Source of the DNA: JADZFO01 sp964512635
GTDB taxonomy: Bacteria; 4484-113; JAFGCY01
Length of the DNA: 64,000 nt
Direction of reading: 5' to 3'
Assembly: GCA_964512635.1 (NCBI GenBank)
Contig: CAZEJB010000012.1
Location: 42,213 to 106,212, forward strand
Shown here: piece after piece, positions 1 to 7,474 of the stretch
Numbering within the stretch: the stretch's first letter is position 1
Layout: each line of letters begins with the position of its first letter
Translations under genes and position numbers: made by a program
The notes under the pieces: model-generated
What the model was told of the DNA's origin: nothing
The model's input: only the letters and a program-made list of their open reading frames with translations
The model's database searches: none

Positions 1-1
1 C

Positions 2-319
2 GTGCTCGCGGACGGACAGGGCCATCGGGTTGACTTCCACATTGTTGTACTGGATGAAGGCGGTAAGGGCATTTACGGACCGCCCGCGAATGGCGAGTTC
101 TACAGCGCTGCAGCACTCCGCGGAACGGGGAGTATTGACGGACTCGAGCTGCGCTGCATCGCCCCCGCCGAACTGATTGAGTACCACGACGGCTACGAAC
201 TGGATTGCTGCGATTTCCAAGATGTGCGCCTGCTTTGTGAGCGCTTCGGCCTGCCTCTGCCGGAGCGCTTTGAGCGCTTCGCACTAGGGGTTAACAATCG
301 GCAGGCGCCGACTACCTGA
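2..319 (+). CDS. LinB/AadB-like nucleotidyltransferase, 5' end missing
   Basis: This is the C-terminal 105 residues of a gene that starts before the window; the GTG at base 2 is probably internal. The text VDFHIVVLDEGGKGIYGPP, followed by a GTGxIDG turn, a PAELIEYHDGYEL segment and a final DVRLLCERFGLPLP, matches the end of the lincosamide/aminoglycoside nucleotidyltransferase family (LinA/LinB/AadB type), whose members transfer a nucleotide to small hydroxylated substrates. The catalytic GSxxDxD loop would lie upstream and cannot be seen. Its stop codon overlaps the end of the convergent lipoprotein gene by 8 bases. Substrate and any resistance role are unknown; chromosomal relatives are often uncharacterised. 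Confidence 0.6.
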   Translation: MLADGQGHRVDFHIVVLDEGGKGIYGPPANGEFYSAAALRGTGSIDGLELRCIAPAELIEYHDGYELDCCDFQDVRLLCERFGLPLPERFERFALGVNNRQAPTT

Positions 320-1100
320 GCTGGATCGCCTTCCAGGGCGTACCGTATTCCCTGCTGCCGCTTCTTTCGTTATAGCCGCGCAGGCGGTACCAGCCCTTGG
401 CCGGCGACTCCAGGACGGCCTCGAATCGCCGCGGCGCATACAAGGCGACGGTACTTGAAGCTTCGAAGGGCAGATCCGCCTTGATGCTCCATGTGGCGAC
501 ATCCGGGGTCACCGCGTACTCCAGAACGCAGCCGCTGAACCAAGCGTTGAAGTTTATGGCCAGGGGCAGTATGTCGCCATTGTTGACTCCACCGTCTCTG
601 TTACCGTCGGCAACTCTGTATTGGTCCCAGTCAGGATTGGTGTGATTGCGCAGGTAAGTGATGCCAATGGTGGACAAATCCCAGGCGCTGACGAGCTGGT
701 TCTGATCGTAGTCCCCTTGCATGGGGTATTCCCAGCTAAAGACCTTTCTCCCGCCGGTCAGCGATCGGACTTGCAGGCGGCTGGTCAGGTTGGGGTTCCC
801 GCGGGGTGCCTTGAAGGGATAAGCGCTGGCAGTGCGATCCAGGCTGCCTTGTTCCTGCAGCGTGCTGGCGAGGGTGGTTTTAAGCTCGTCCCACTGCGCT
901 GGGCTGATGTTCTCCGGGCGGCTGAGCGCATCAAGCTGGGCCTCAAGCTCAGCCGGGCTGCTTGCCGCTGCCGGGATGTCCGCATTGTCCACGGCGCCAG
1001 CCTCCGGAGAGGGGCGCGCAGAGCCGCCGCAGGCACTGGCCAGCAGTGCTGTCAAAGTCACAGTCAAGAGCAATAAGGCCGCGTACAGTTTGCGACGCAT
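312..1100 (-). CDS. lipoprotein with dockerin-like repeats
   Basis: A 262-residue predicted lipoprotein. The N-terminus has Arg/Lys residues, a hydrophobic stretch and a lipobox-like LASACGG around Cys24. Residues about 135-200 hold a dockerin-type calcium-loop pair: GDYDQNQLVSAWDLSTIGI and, after a linker, DGNRDGGVNNGDILPLAINF. Both have the spaced Asp/Asn pattern of type I dockerins. The same arrangement recurs in the giant lipoprotein at 59922. The start is supported by a GAGGTGA ribosome-binding site just upstream of the ATG. Known dockerins bind cohesins; no cohesin is visible here, so attachment to a partner is inference. The C-terminal ~60 residues look like a small beta domain without a recognised family. 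Confidence 0.7.
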   Translation of the reverse strand: MRRKLYAALLLLTVTLTALLASACGGSARPSPEAGAVDNADIPAAASSPAELEAQLDALSRPENISPAQWDELKTTLASTLQEQGSLDRTASAYPFKAPRGNPNLTSRLQVRSLTGGRKVFSWEYPMQGDYDQNQLVSAWDLSTIGITYLRNHTNPDWDQYRVADGNRDGGVNNGDILPLAINFNAWFSGCVLEYAVTPDVATWSIKADLPFEASSTVALYAPRRFEAVLESPAKGWYRLRGYNERSGSREYGTPWKAIQLR

Positions 1101-1241
1101 TTCTCACCTCAGCCGGTTGGGTGACCTCCAAAGACTACCCCCGCGCGGCCAATAAAGCAAGGGGCCGGCGCCGGGCCGGCGCTGCTTGGCAAATACGCGG
1201 CAGCGCAGCTGCGACGGGACCGCGATGCCCCTGCCGCGCGC

Positions 1242-1247
1242 TAGAAT
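1242..1247 (+). promoter_or_regulatory. -10-like box, leaderless start of TPR gene
   Basis: TAGAAT lies 9 nt before the ATG at 1257, with no ribosome-binding site between them. If transcription starts the usual 6-8 nt downstream, the mRNA begins at or next to the start codon. Confidence 0.45.
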
Positions 1248-1256
1248 CACGCCCTT

Positions 1257-2231
1257 ATGATCACTTTACGCAAACTGGTGGTGGCCCTGATGGCGCTGGC
1301 GCTGATGCCGCTTGTGATGCTGAGCCTGAGCGAGAGCGCGGGCGCCGACGACTGGGATGGCGACCCCGTGATCCGCCCGCGCGACGAGAACGAGGGCAAG
1401 CCCCAGGTGGACAAGGGCAGCAACGGCAAGCCCGCCGCGGGCAAGGTGGACAGCCAGGCCGTAGCGCGGCTGACCGAGCTTTCAGACCTGCTGGCGAGCT
1501 CCGAGGGCCGCGAGCAGGAAGTGGTGGACGGCGCGCTGCCGCTGGTGAAGACCTTCGAGGCCAATGACGACATGGACCACCTGGTGGACTGCGTCTTCCT
1601 GCTCGGCGAGGCCTATTACCACCTGACGGACTGGGCCAATGCCGAGAAGTACATGGCCCGCGCCGCCGACCTCGGCTTCCGCTATTTCGGCGAGGAGATG
1701 AGCACCTATCCGCTCAAGGTGATCGGCGACGCGCAGCACGAGCAGGGCAAGGACGATGCGGCGGTGGCCAGCTATCGCGACCGCGCCCAGCGCCTGCGCA
1801 AGAACGACCCGGAGTTTGAACTGGCCGGCGCGCTGTTCGATCTGGGCTCGATGCAGATCAACTCCGAGCGCTATGACGAGGCCCTGGCGACTCTCAGCGA
1901 GGCCAAGCAGGCCAACGACACACGGCTGAAGACTCTCGGCGCCGGCGGCGCGGGTGCGCCCGCGGACGAGCTTGACGGCGCGCGGGTGGACCAGAGCGAG
2001 ATCCTGTTCCATATGGGCATCGCCTGCTTCCGCAAGGGCGACATGACCGGCGCGCGCGGCTGGCTCAGCATGGCGCTGACAGCTTACGAACAGACGAGCC
2101 CCGAAAGCCAGGAGGAGTTTCGCGACCGCCGCGTGGCCCTGCTGGACGATCTGGTGCAGGTCTGCGAACAGCTTGGCGACATGCCCGCCGCCGACCAGTA
2201 CCGCCAGCAGCGCGACGCACTGAACAAGTAG
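1257..2231 (+). CDS. secreted TPR-repeat protein
   Basis: A 324-residue protein with an N-terminal signal-like hydrophobic segment (residues 5-28, ending ESAGA) followed by helical TPR-type repeats. Recognisable repeat cores include LLGEAYYHLTDWANAEKYM (about 120-138), VIGDAQHEQGKDDAAVASY, LFDLGSMQINSERYDEAL and HMGIACFRKGDMTGARGWL near the C-terminus. TPR arrays mediate protein-protein contacts; nothing shows the partner. The protein is probably periplasmic or exported. There is no ribosome-binding site, and the start fits a leaderless transcript. It stands alone between convergent neighbours. Confidence 0.7.
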   Translation: MITLRKLVVALMALALMPLVMLSLSESAGADDWDGDPVIRPRDENEGKPQVDKGSNGKPAAGKVDSQAVARLTELSDLLASSEGREQEVVDGALPLVKTFEANDDMDHLVDCVFLLGEAYYHLTDWANAEKYMARAADLGFRYFGEEMSTYPLKVIGDAQHEQGKDDAAVASYRDRAQRLRKNDPEFELAGALFDLGSMQINSERYDEALATLSEAKQANDTRLKTLGAGGAGAPADELDGARVDQSEILFHMGIACFRKGDMTGARGWLSMALTAYEQTSPESQEEFRDRRVALLDDLVQVCEQLGDMPAADQYRQQRDALNK

Positions 2232-2341
2232 GGACCAGGGACAAGGGACAAGGGATTAGGAGCAGGGAACTGGCGGCAGGAAGGCGCAGAGCGCGCCAGC
2301 GAAAAGTCGTCAGGCAAAGGTCAGGAGGCAGAGAGGGGCGC
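2232..2341. repeat. short heptamer-type repeat tract
   Basis: Directly after the TPR gene stop lies a run built from GGGACAA-like heptamers (GGGACCA, GGGACAA, GGGACAA, GGGATTA), followed by purine-rich sequence with GCGCAGAGCGCGCC. It resembles the short tandem heptamer repeats of cyanobacteria and other lineages. Comparable tracts occur here at about 20030 and 44255. Confidence 0.5.
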
Positions 2342-3502
2342 CTAGATCCCCAGCTCGCGTACGATCGCCTCGCTGAGCGTGATGCTGGCCTCGTCGGTGA
2401 TGTGCACGTCATCCCGGAAGCCCTCCTCGCCGAAGACCGCGCTGAGGTCCAGCACCGTGGTCTTGTCCGAGGCATAGGCCTGTACTGTCTGCCTGAAGTG
2501 CGACATGCCCGCTTCCCCGATCCGCTCGCGGATCAAAGGATGCACCGGGATCATGACCAGCACCACCCTGGGGACGGCGGCCTCCAGCGCGTGGACGCGG
2601 TAGTCAAAAGACTCCAGCGCCTCGGCGCCCGGCCCCCAGCCAGGTTCCAGCAAGCCGGGGTTGGCGCGGATACGCCGCTCAAGGCTGCGCTGCGTGCGTT
2701 CAGGGGTATAGATGCCGGGCACTGATGGATGCTTGAGATCCTCGCTGTAGGACACGCCCTCAATTCCGCCGTCCAGCCGCGCCTTGCCGGCCAGGCTGGC
2801 CGCCGGGTCCTCGATGCCCTCGAACACGCTCTCCTGAAAGCGCCAGCGCGAGTCCAGCACATGCCGCCAGAGCGGTAGCAGCAGATAGTCCACGTCCTGG
2901 TCCGGCAGGCGCCGGTCGTACTCCGCCCAGGCCTCCTTATCAATGTGGTAACCCAGCACGTGGTACATGTTGGACTTGCGCAGGTCGAGGTGCGCGGCGT
3001 CGTTGGCGAAGGTGGTGGCCGGGGTGACGAAACTGATCACGGTCGCCTGAGCGATCAGCGGTTCGGCAAGATCAAAGTTGTACTCCGGGTTGACCTTCGC
3101 CGGTATCGAGAGGTTGAAGGCCACGGCCCGGCCAGCGCTGGCCTTGTCGAAGGCATAGCCGTTGAAGCCTGAAATCGTCACGCTGTCGCCGATGCCGAGG
3201 TACAGCGGCTTCTCCCGGGCTTCGGCAGGCGGCTGCTCATAAAACTCCCGCACGCCGTACATGCGCTCCAGCTTGCCGATATGCAGTCCGCGGCTGGCAG
3301 GCGAACCCAGATACAGCACCGCCAGCCCCAGCAGGGCCATGATAAAGAGCCACAGGCCCGCAAGCACGGAGAAGACGCGGTTCTCAATCGAGCTGTCGGG
3401 ATATTGCAGGCTGGGCTCGACCTGGGTGAATTCCGGCCCGGGATGCGCTGTGTAGATCCTCAGCCCGAGGCTCTGCCGTCCGTCTGTCTGCGCCTTGTCC
3501 AT
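2342..3502 (-). CDS. SGNH-type acetyltransferase partner of AlgI-like protein
   Basis: A 386-residue protein with one N-terminal membrane segment (about residues 38-58, LFIMALLGLAVLYL). The following domain resembles the AlgJ/AlgX SGNH fold: GIGDSVTISGFNG (about 95-107) carries the expected Ser block and the C-terminal DDVHITDEAS carries the Asp-x-x-His pair. Such proteins work in the periplasm, passing acetyl groups supplied by an MBOAT membrane protein to an exopolysaccharide. The start was placed at the ATG with an AGAGGAG ribosome-binding site; an upstream in-frame start would overlap the MBOAT gene. The 7-base gap to that gene implies one operon and translational coupling. The polymer acetylated is unknown. 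Confidence 0.75.
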   Translation of the reverse strand: MDKAQTDGRQSLGLRIYTAHPGPEFTQVEPSLQYPDSSIENRVFSVLAGLWLFIMALLGLAVLYLGSPASRGLHIGKLERMYGVREFYEQPPAEAREKPLYLGIGDSVTISGFNGYAFDKASAGRAVAFNLSIPAKVNPEYNFDLAEPLIAQATVISFVTPATTFANDAAHLDLRKSNMYHVLGYHIDKEAWAEYDRRLPDQDVDYLLLPLWRHVLDSRWRFQESVFEGIEDPAASLAGKARLDGGIEGVSYSEDLKHPSVPGIYTPERTQRSLERRIRANPGLLEPGWGPGAEALESFDYRVHALEAAVPRVVLVMIPVHPLIRERIGEAGMSHFRQTVQAYASDKTTVLDLSAVFGEEGFRDDVHITDEASITLSEAIVRELGI

Positions 3503-3509
3503 GTCTCCT

Positions 3510-4940
3510 CTAGAACTGGAAGTAGATAAATGGCGGGGTTTCACTGGGCCACAGCACCAGCAGCAGTGCGGTGCAGAGCGCCACAAAGCCCCACAGCAGC
3601 GCCGGGTGCGAGCGCGCCACCCGCGGCTTGATTTTCACGAAGTGCTCAAGGGCATGCACCGCCCAGAAACCCAGCAGGATCAAAAGCAGGAACTTAAGCT
3701 GGATCCCCGGCGGCGTGTTGAGCCTGAGCTGGCCGTCAAAGAGCAAGAACTTGCGCAGGCCGTCCATGAGCTGGCCGGAGTGCGTCAGGCGGAACATGAT
3801 CCAGGAGATCAGCACGCAGTACTGGAACACCAGCCAGGAGATAAAGATGCCAAGGCGCCCGCGGGCAAGCCCGCGCAGGACCGGCACCGCGGCGATGGCG
3901 CCGCCCAGCAGACGATGACCGATCAGCAGCGCGCCATGCCAGGCGCCCCAGAGGATAAAGTTCCAGCTCGCCCCATGCCACAGACCGCCCAGCAGCATGG
4001 TCAGCGCCAGGTTGCGGTAGGTCGCCACCACCCCGCCGCGGTTGCCGCCGAGCGAGATGTACAGGTAGTCCCGCAGCCAGGTCGAGAGACTGATATGCCA
4101 GCGGCGCCAGAAGTCGGAGGGGTTCAGCGCAAAGTAGGGCTGGTTGAAGTTCTGCGGGAACCAGTAGCCCAGCAGCGAGGCCAGGCCGATGGCGATCTCG
4201 CTGTAGCCGGAGAAGTCGCAGTAGATCTGGGTGCTGAAGCAGATTGTGGCAAGCATCACGGCCAGGCTGGTGTGCTCGCCCGGTGCCGACATGATCGCAT
4301 CGACATAGGGGGCGAGGTTGTCGGCCACCGCCACCTTCTTCACCAGACCTGAGCCGATCAGCAGAATCGCCTCCGGGCTGTAACGCAGCTGTACGCGGCG
4401 CTGCATCTGGGGCAGGAAGTCGATGGCGCGCACGATCGGGCCGGCGACAAGCTGGGGGAAGAAGGCGACGAACAGCAGGAAGTCGAGCCAGTTGTGCGTC
4501 GGCTTGAGCTGGCGGCGGTAAACGTCAATGGTGTAGGAGATCGACTGGAAGGTGTGAAAGGAGATACCGATCGGCAGCGTGATCTTCCACAGCTCCCAGT
4601 GCACATCCATCCCGGCCTCGCGAAACAGCCACAGCAGGGAATCGGAGAGGAAGCCGGTGTACTTGAAATAGGCCAGCATCCCGAGGTTGGCCACCACCGA
4701 GACCGCCAGCAGCAGATAGCGCTGGCGCTGGTTCTGCAGGCGTTCGAGGTAGATACCGACCCAGTAGTCGACAAAGCACAGCCCGAGGATGACCCAGATA
4801 TAAGCCGGGTTCCAGGCCATGTAGAAGGCCCAGGACGCGACAAGCAGGATCAGCTTGCGGGTGCCGCTGCGCCGGAAGACGAAGAGCAGCGCCAGCAAGA
4901 GTGTGATGAAGAAGGCGAACTGCAGCGTTGGGAAGACCAA
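3510..4940 (-). CDS. AlgI-type MBOAT O-acyltransferase
   Basis: A 476-residue polytopic membrane protein of the membrane-bound O-acyltransferase family. The family hallmark is clear: YCDFSGYSEIAIGLA, the FWRRWHISLSTWLRDYLYI block and GGLWHGASWNF, in which the His of WHG is the catalytic residue. Roughly ten hydrophobic segments span the protein. It would move acetyl groups across the inner membrane to the SGNH partner encoded 7 bases downstream. No alginate or cellulose polymerisation genes are visible nearby, so this is a stand-alone two-gene exopolymer acetylation unit. Translation starts with TTG only 6 nt after a TAATAG box, with no ribosome-binding site. Confidence 0.88.
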   Translation of the reverse strand: MVFPTLQFAFFITLLLALLFVFRRSGTRKLILLVASWAFYMAWNPAYIWVILGLCFVDYWVGIYLERLQNQRQRYLLLAVSVVANLGMLAYFKYTGFLSDSLLWLFREAGMDVHWELWKITLPIGISFHTFQSISYTIDVYRRQLKPTHNWLDFLLFVAFFPQLVAGPIVRAIDFLPQMQRRVQLRYSPEAILLIGSGLVKKVAVADNLAPYVDAIMSAPGEHTSLAVMLATICFSTQIYCDFSGYSEIAIGLASLLGYWFPQNFNQPYFALNPSDFWRRWHISLSTWLRDYLYISLGGNRGGVVATYRNLALTMLLGGLWHGASWNFILWGAWHGALLIGHRLLGGAIAAVPVLRGLARGRLGIFISWLVFQYCVLISWIMFRLTHSGQLMDGLRKFLLFDGQLRLNTPPGIQLKFLLLILLGFWAVHALEHFVKIKPRVARSHPALLWGFVALCTALLLVLWPSETPPFIYFQF

Positions 4941-4946
4941 GGCGCC

Positions 4947-4952
4947 CTATTA
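4947..4952 (-). promoter_or_regulatory. -10-like box, leaderless start of MBOAT gene
   Basis: On the minus strand TAATAG is followed by six bases and the TTG start at 4940. This is one of the weaker members of the leaderless set because the last base is G. Confidence 0.3.
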
Positions 4953-4957
4953 TCGCG

Positions 4958-4994
4958 CAGTCGAAAACAAAGGGGCAGCCCGCCGGCCGCCCCT
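4958..4994 (-). terminator. rho-independent terminator after the C11 protease gene
   Basis: On the minus strand a 10-pair stem (AGGGGCGGCC with GGCTGCCCCT, one G-U pair, four-base loop) is followed by TTTTGTTTTC. It sits about 27 bases past the stop of the 5022-7301 gene. Confidence 0.75.
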
Positions 4995-5021
4995 GCATGA
5001 ATCTGTTTGTTTTGAATGGCC

Positions 5022-7301
5022 CTATTGCAGGGTCAGCCTGGCATAGCGCCAGTTAACGAAGGACTCGCCGATGTTGCAGTTGCCAAGGTCCTGCTTAAGG
5101 CTGAAGTCGGGGTTCAGCAGCTCGACATGCACGTCATAGGAGCCGCCCAGGAAGGCGAAGTCAAAGAACTCGAGATAGGCCTCGTAGGTCCCGGCGGCCG
5201 CACCGCTGTCCTTAAGCTGGATGTACTCAGTGGGAATCTCGTTAATCCAGGAGTCCTCGCTGAAGTTCAGGTTCAGGGTGCCGCCGGAGCCGTCCACCGG
5301 CCCGACGAGCTGCCAGGGCTGGCTGCCCGGCTCGCGGACCAGCAGGTCGATATCTACATCCGGGTCCCCGGCCCAGTCGACGCTCAGGATGTCCCCCGGA
5401 GCCCAGTCGGCATCGATGACGAATTCACCGCCGAAGCTGCCGCCGCCGCCGTCATCCGGCACTCCGGTGGCCGCGAAAAGATCCAGCCAGCCGGTGGCCT
5501 GGTTGAAGGCCGTATCCGAGTACTCCTGTGTGATCGAGGGGTCGTAGTAGGTGCTTGACGGCAGGAAGACCGCCATGCCATTTGAGCCGTCCTGGGCGTA
5601 CTGCTTGAAGTGCAGTGTCGCCGCCTGCGCCTTGGCCAGCGCAGTCGCGGCGAGGGCCTGCAGGGCCGGGTCCTGCGTGCTGGCCGAGTAGTCGCTGAGG
5701 AAGGCGATCACATCGCGGGTACCGTCGCCGAAGTCGGGTTCATAGGCGCTGTTCATCGCCGCCAGGACATAGTCTGTTTCCGCCCCGGCCTTCGGGATGA
5801 TCCCATCCTTCAGGGCCTTGAGCGAATCGGCCAGCGCAATGACCTCACTGCTCTTGAAGACGCCATGGGTGACGTACTCGTCCACCTGGCTGTAGTGCGA
5901 CTGAACCGCATCCACGAAGGCCGCGCCGATGGCCGGCGGCTGCAGCGGGAAGCCGCTGTTCCAGGTGTTCAGCGCATCGGTGTAGGGATAGCCGGCGCCG
6001 GGGACGAGGCACTCGGAAGCCACGATGTAGTCCGCCGTGTTGCGATAGTCATAAACCGCCTCAAGCTGGCCCATGTTGCAGGCGTCCAGCATCAGCATGT
6101 CATAGTGCCGGCTGCCCAGCGCGGCGACGATGCTCTGGTTGCCGGTCAGGAACCAGCCGCCTTCCGTGTCGTCGCTGAGCACGCCGGAGACCGAACGGCT
6201 GACAGCCGGACTGTGGTCCCGGGGGCTGGTCAGCAGCCGGCGGCCGCGGGGCCCCTTGCGCCGCCCGAAGGCCTGGCCGCTGTCGCCCATGCGCCAGCCG
6301 TCGCCATGGTTCCAGAGGATCAGCGCGGTGTTCTCAGCGGGGAAGTTCGTATCGACCCAGTCGACAAACTGCACCAGGTTGGCCGGGTCGGCGCTGTTGT
6401 AGCCCGCACGCGGGAAGGACATGTTCGCCGGGTCGCCGCTGGTATTGATCGAGTTCGGGTCGCTGTCGGCCACGACCTTGATGAAGTGCACCTGGTCGAC
6501 ACCCTGCTCGCCGCCGCCCATGTAGGCCGGGTCGATGTCATAGCCGGCGAAAACGCGGACGTTCTCGGTCGAGCCTACGGCTTCCATCTCGTTGAGGTCA
6601 AGGAAGCCTTCATAAGCCAGGTTGTTGTCGCCGGCGATCCAGACCAGCACGTTCCAGACCGGGTCCGGCGGAACCGGCAGGTTCATGTCGCAGGAAATCT
6701 GCAGGCTGGCGCTGCCGCCCTTGGGCACGCTGAAGACCAGATAGAAACTGTTGCCGGCGTTGAACATGGTGTCCCTGGGCAGGGCCATGTTCTTGAACGA
6801 GGTGATCTGGAAGGGCGCGGCGTTAATGTCCCAGCGCATGCTGGAGTAGTTCGCGCAGCCGACCCAGAGGTTGGTCGCCGTGCCGAGCATGATCACGCCG
6901 CTGGGAATCGTGGCTTCAGGCGGACAGTTTGCTCCGATGACGGCCCAGGCCGGACCGGCGCTGCCGTCGAGGGTCAGCACGTCGCCCTCAAAGCTGGCGC
7001 CGGGGCTGGCCAGGCTGAGATCAACCGCCGTGAAGTTGTAGGTACTGGCACCGCGTTCCAGCTCTCCCGGCGCCTGACCCTGCGGCAGGCCCGGGAAGCC
7101 GGGAGCGCTGACCGGAGCTGTGCTGTGCGACAGCGCCGCCGGGTCCGCCGGGACGGCCTGCCCGGCCGGGTCGAGAGCGCTGCCCGTGCCGCCTCCGCAG
7201 GAAGCCAGGGCCAAAACGGCCGCGGCCAGCAAAAGGCCGATGGCCCGTCCGAAGCTGTGGGAAATCCGCGCGCCATTCGGCGCAGTGTTATCAGTCAGCA
7301 T
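5022..7301 (-). CDS. clostripain-family (C11) cysteine peptidase lipoprotein
   Basis: A 759-residue predicted lipoprotein with the lipobox LALASCGGG near residue 35. After an N-terminal beta domain, the peptidase domain starts around residue 210 (NVLVWIAGDNNLAYEGFLD). It contains the catalytic His in ALILWNHGDGW (near residue 332) and the catalytic Cys in MLMLDACNMGQLEAVYDY (near residue 408), followed by EAVYDYR and ASECLVPGAGYPY as in clostripain relatives. A C-terminal beta domain of about 130 residues could be a binding module. C11 enzymes cleave after basic residues and may self-process; activity here is inference from motifs. A GAGGTGA ribosome-binding site supports the ATG. The gene diverges from uvrC. 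Confidence 0.88.
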   Translation of the reverse strand: MLTDNTAPNGARISHSFGRAIGLLLAAAVLALASCGGGTGSALDPAGQAVPADPAALSHSTAPVSAPGFPGLPQGQAPGELERGASTYNFTAVDLSLASPGASFEGDVLTLDGSAGPAWAVIGANCPPEATIPSGVIMLGTATNLWVGCANYSSMRWDINAAPFQITSFKNMALPRDTMFNAGNSFYLVFSVPKGGSASLQISCDMNLPVPPDPVWNVLVWIAGDNNLAYEGFLDLNEMEAVGSTENVRVFAGYDIDPAYMGGGEQGVDQVHFIKVVADSDPNSINTSGDPANMSFPRAGYNSADPANLVQFVDWVDTNFPAENTALILWNHGDGWRMGDSGQAFGRRKGPRGRRLLTSPRDHSPAVSRSVSGVLSDDTEGGWFLTGNQSIVAALGSRHYDMLMLDACNMGQLEAVYDYRNTADYIVASECLVPGAGYPYTDALNTWNSGFPLQPPAIGAAFVDAVQSHYSQVDEYVTHGVFKSSEVIALADSLKALKDGIIPKAGAETDYVLAAMNSAYEPDFGDGTRDVIAFLSDYSASTQDPALQALAATALAKAQAATLHFKQYAQDGSNGMAVFLPSSTYYDPSITQEYSDTAFNQATGWLDLFAATGVPDDGGGGSFGGEFVIDADWAPGDILSVDWAGDPDVDIDLLVREPGSQPWQLVGPVDGSGGTLNLNFSEDSWINEIPTEYIQLKDSGAAAGTYEAYLEFFDFAFLGGSYDVHVELLNPDFSLKQDLGNCNIGESFVNWRYARLTLQ

Positions 7302-7460
7302 CCCCGTCTTTCACCTCGCAGTGGTAACAGTTGAATTCTAGTGCCAGACCGCTGGATTGAACAGTAGTCCCGGGGCGATTTAACCTTGTCCACCACGCCC
7401 GTGCAGCGGCGCGACAGCAGTCGCCAGCCGGCGCTCAAAGCACTCCGGCCGCGCCGCGGG

Positions 7461-7466
7461 TATCAT
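7461..7466 (+). promoter_or_regulatory. -10-like box, leaderless start of uvrC
   Basis: TATCAT lies 8 nt before the TTG start codon of uvrC, and there is no ribosome-binding site. Confidence 0.35.
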
Positions 7467-7474
7467 GCCAAGCC

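Noticed and set aside
5610..7334. 574-codon open frame on the plus strand
   Set aside because: Antisense to the C11 peptidase gene, whose catalytic motifs and lipobox are on the minus strand.
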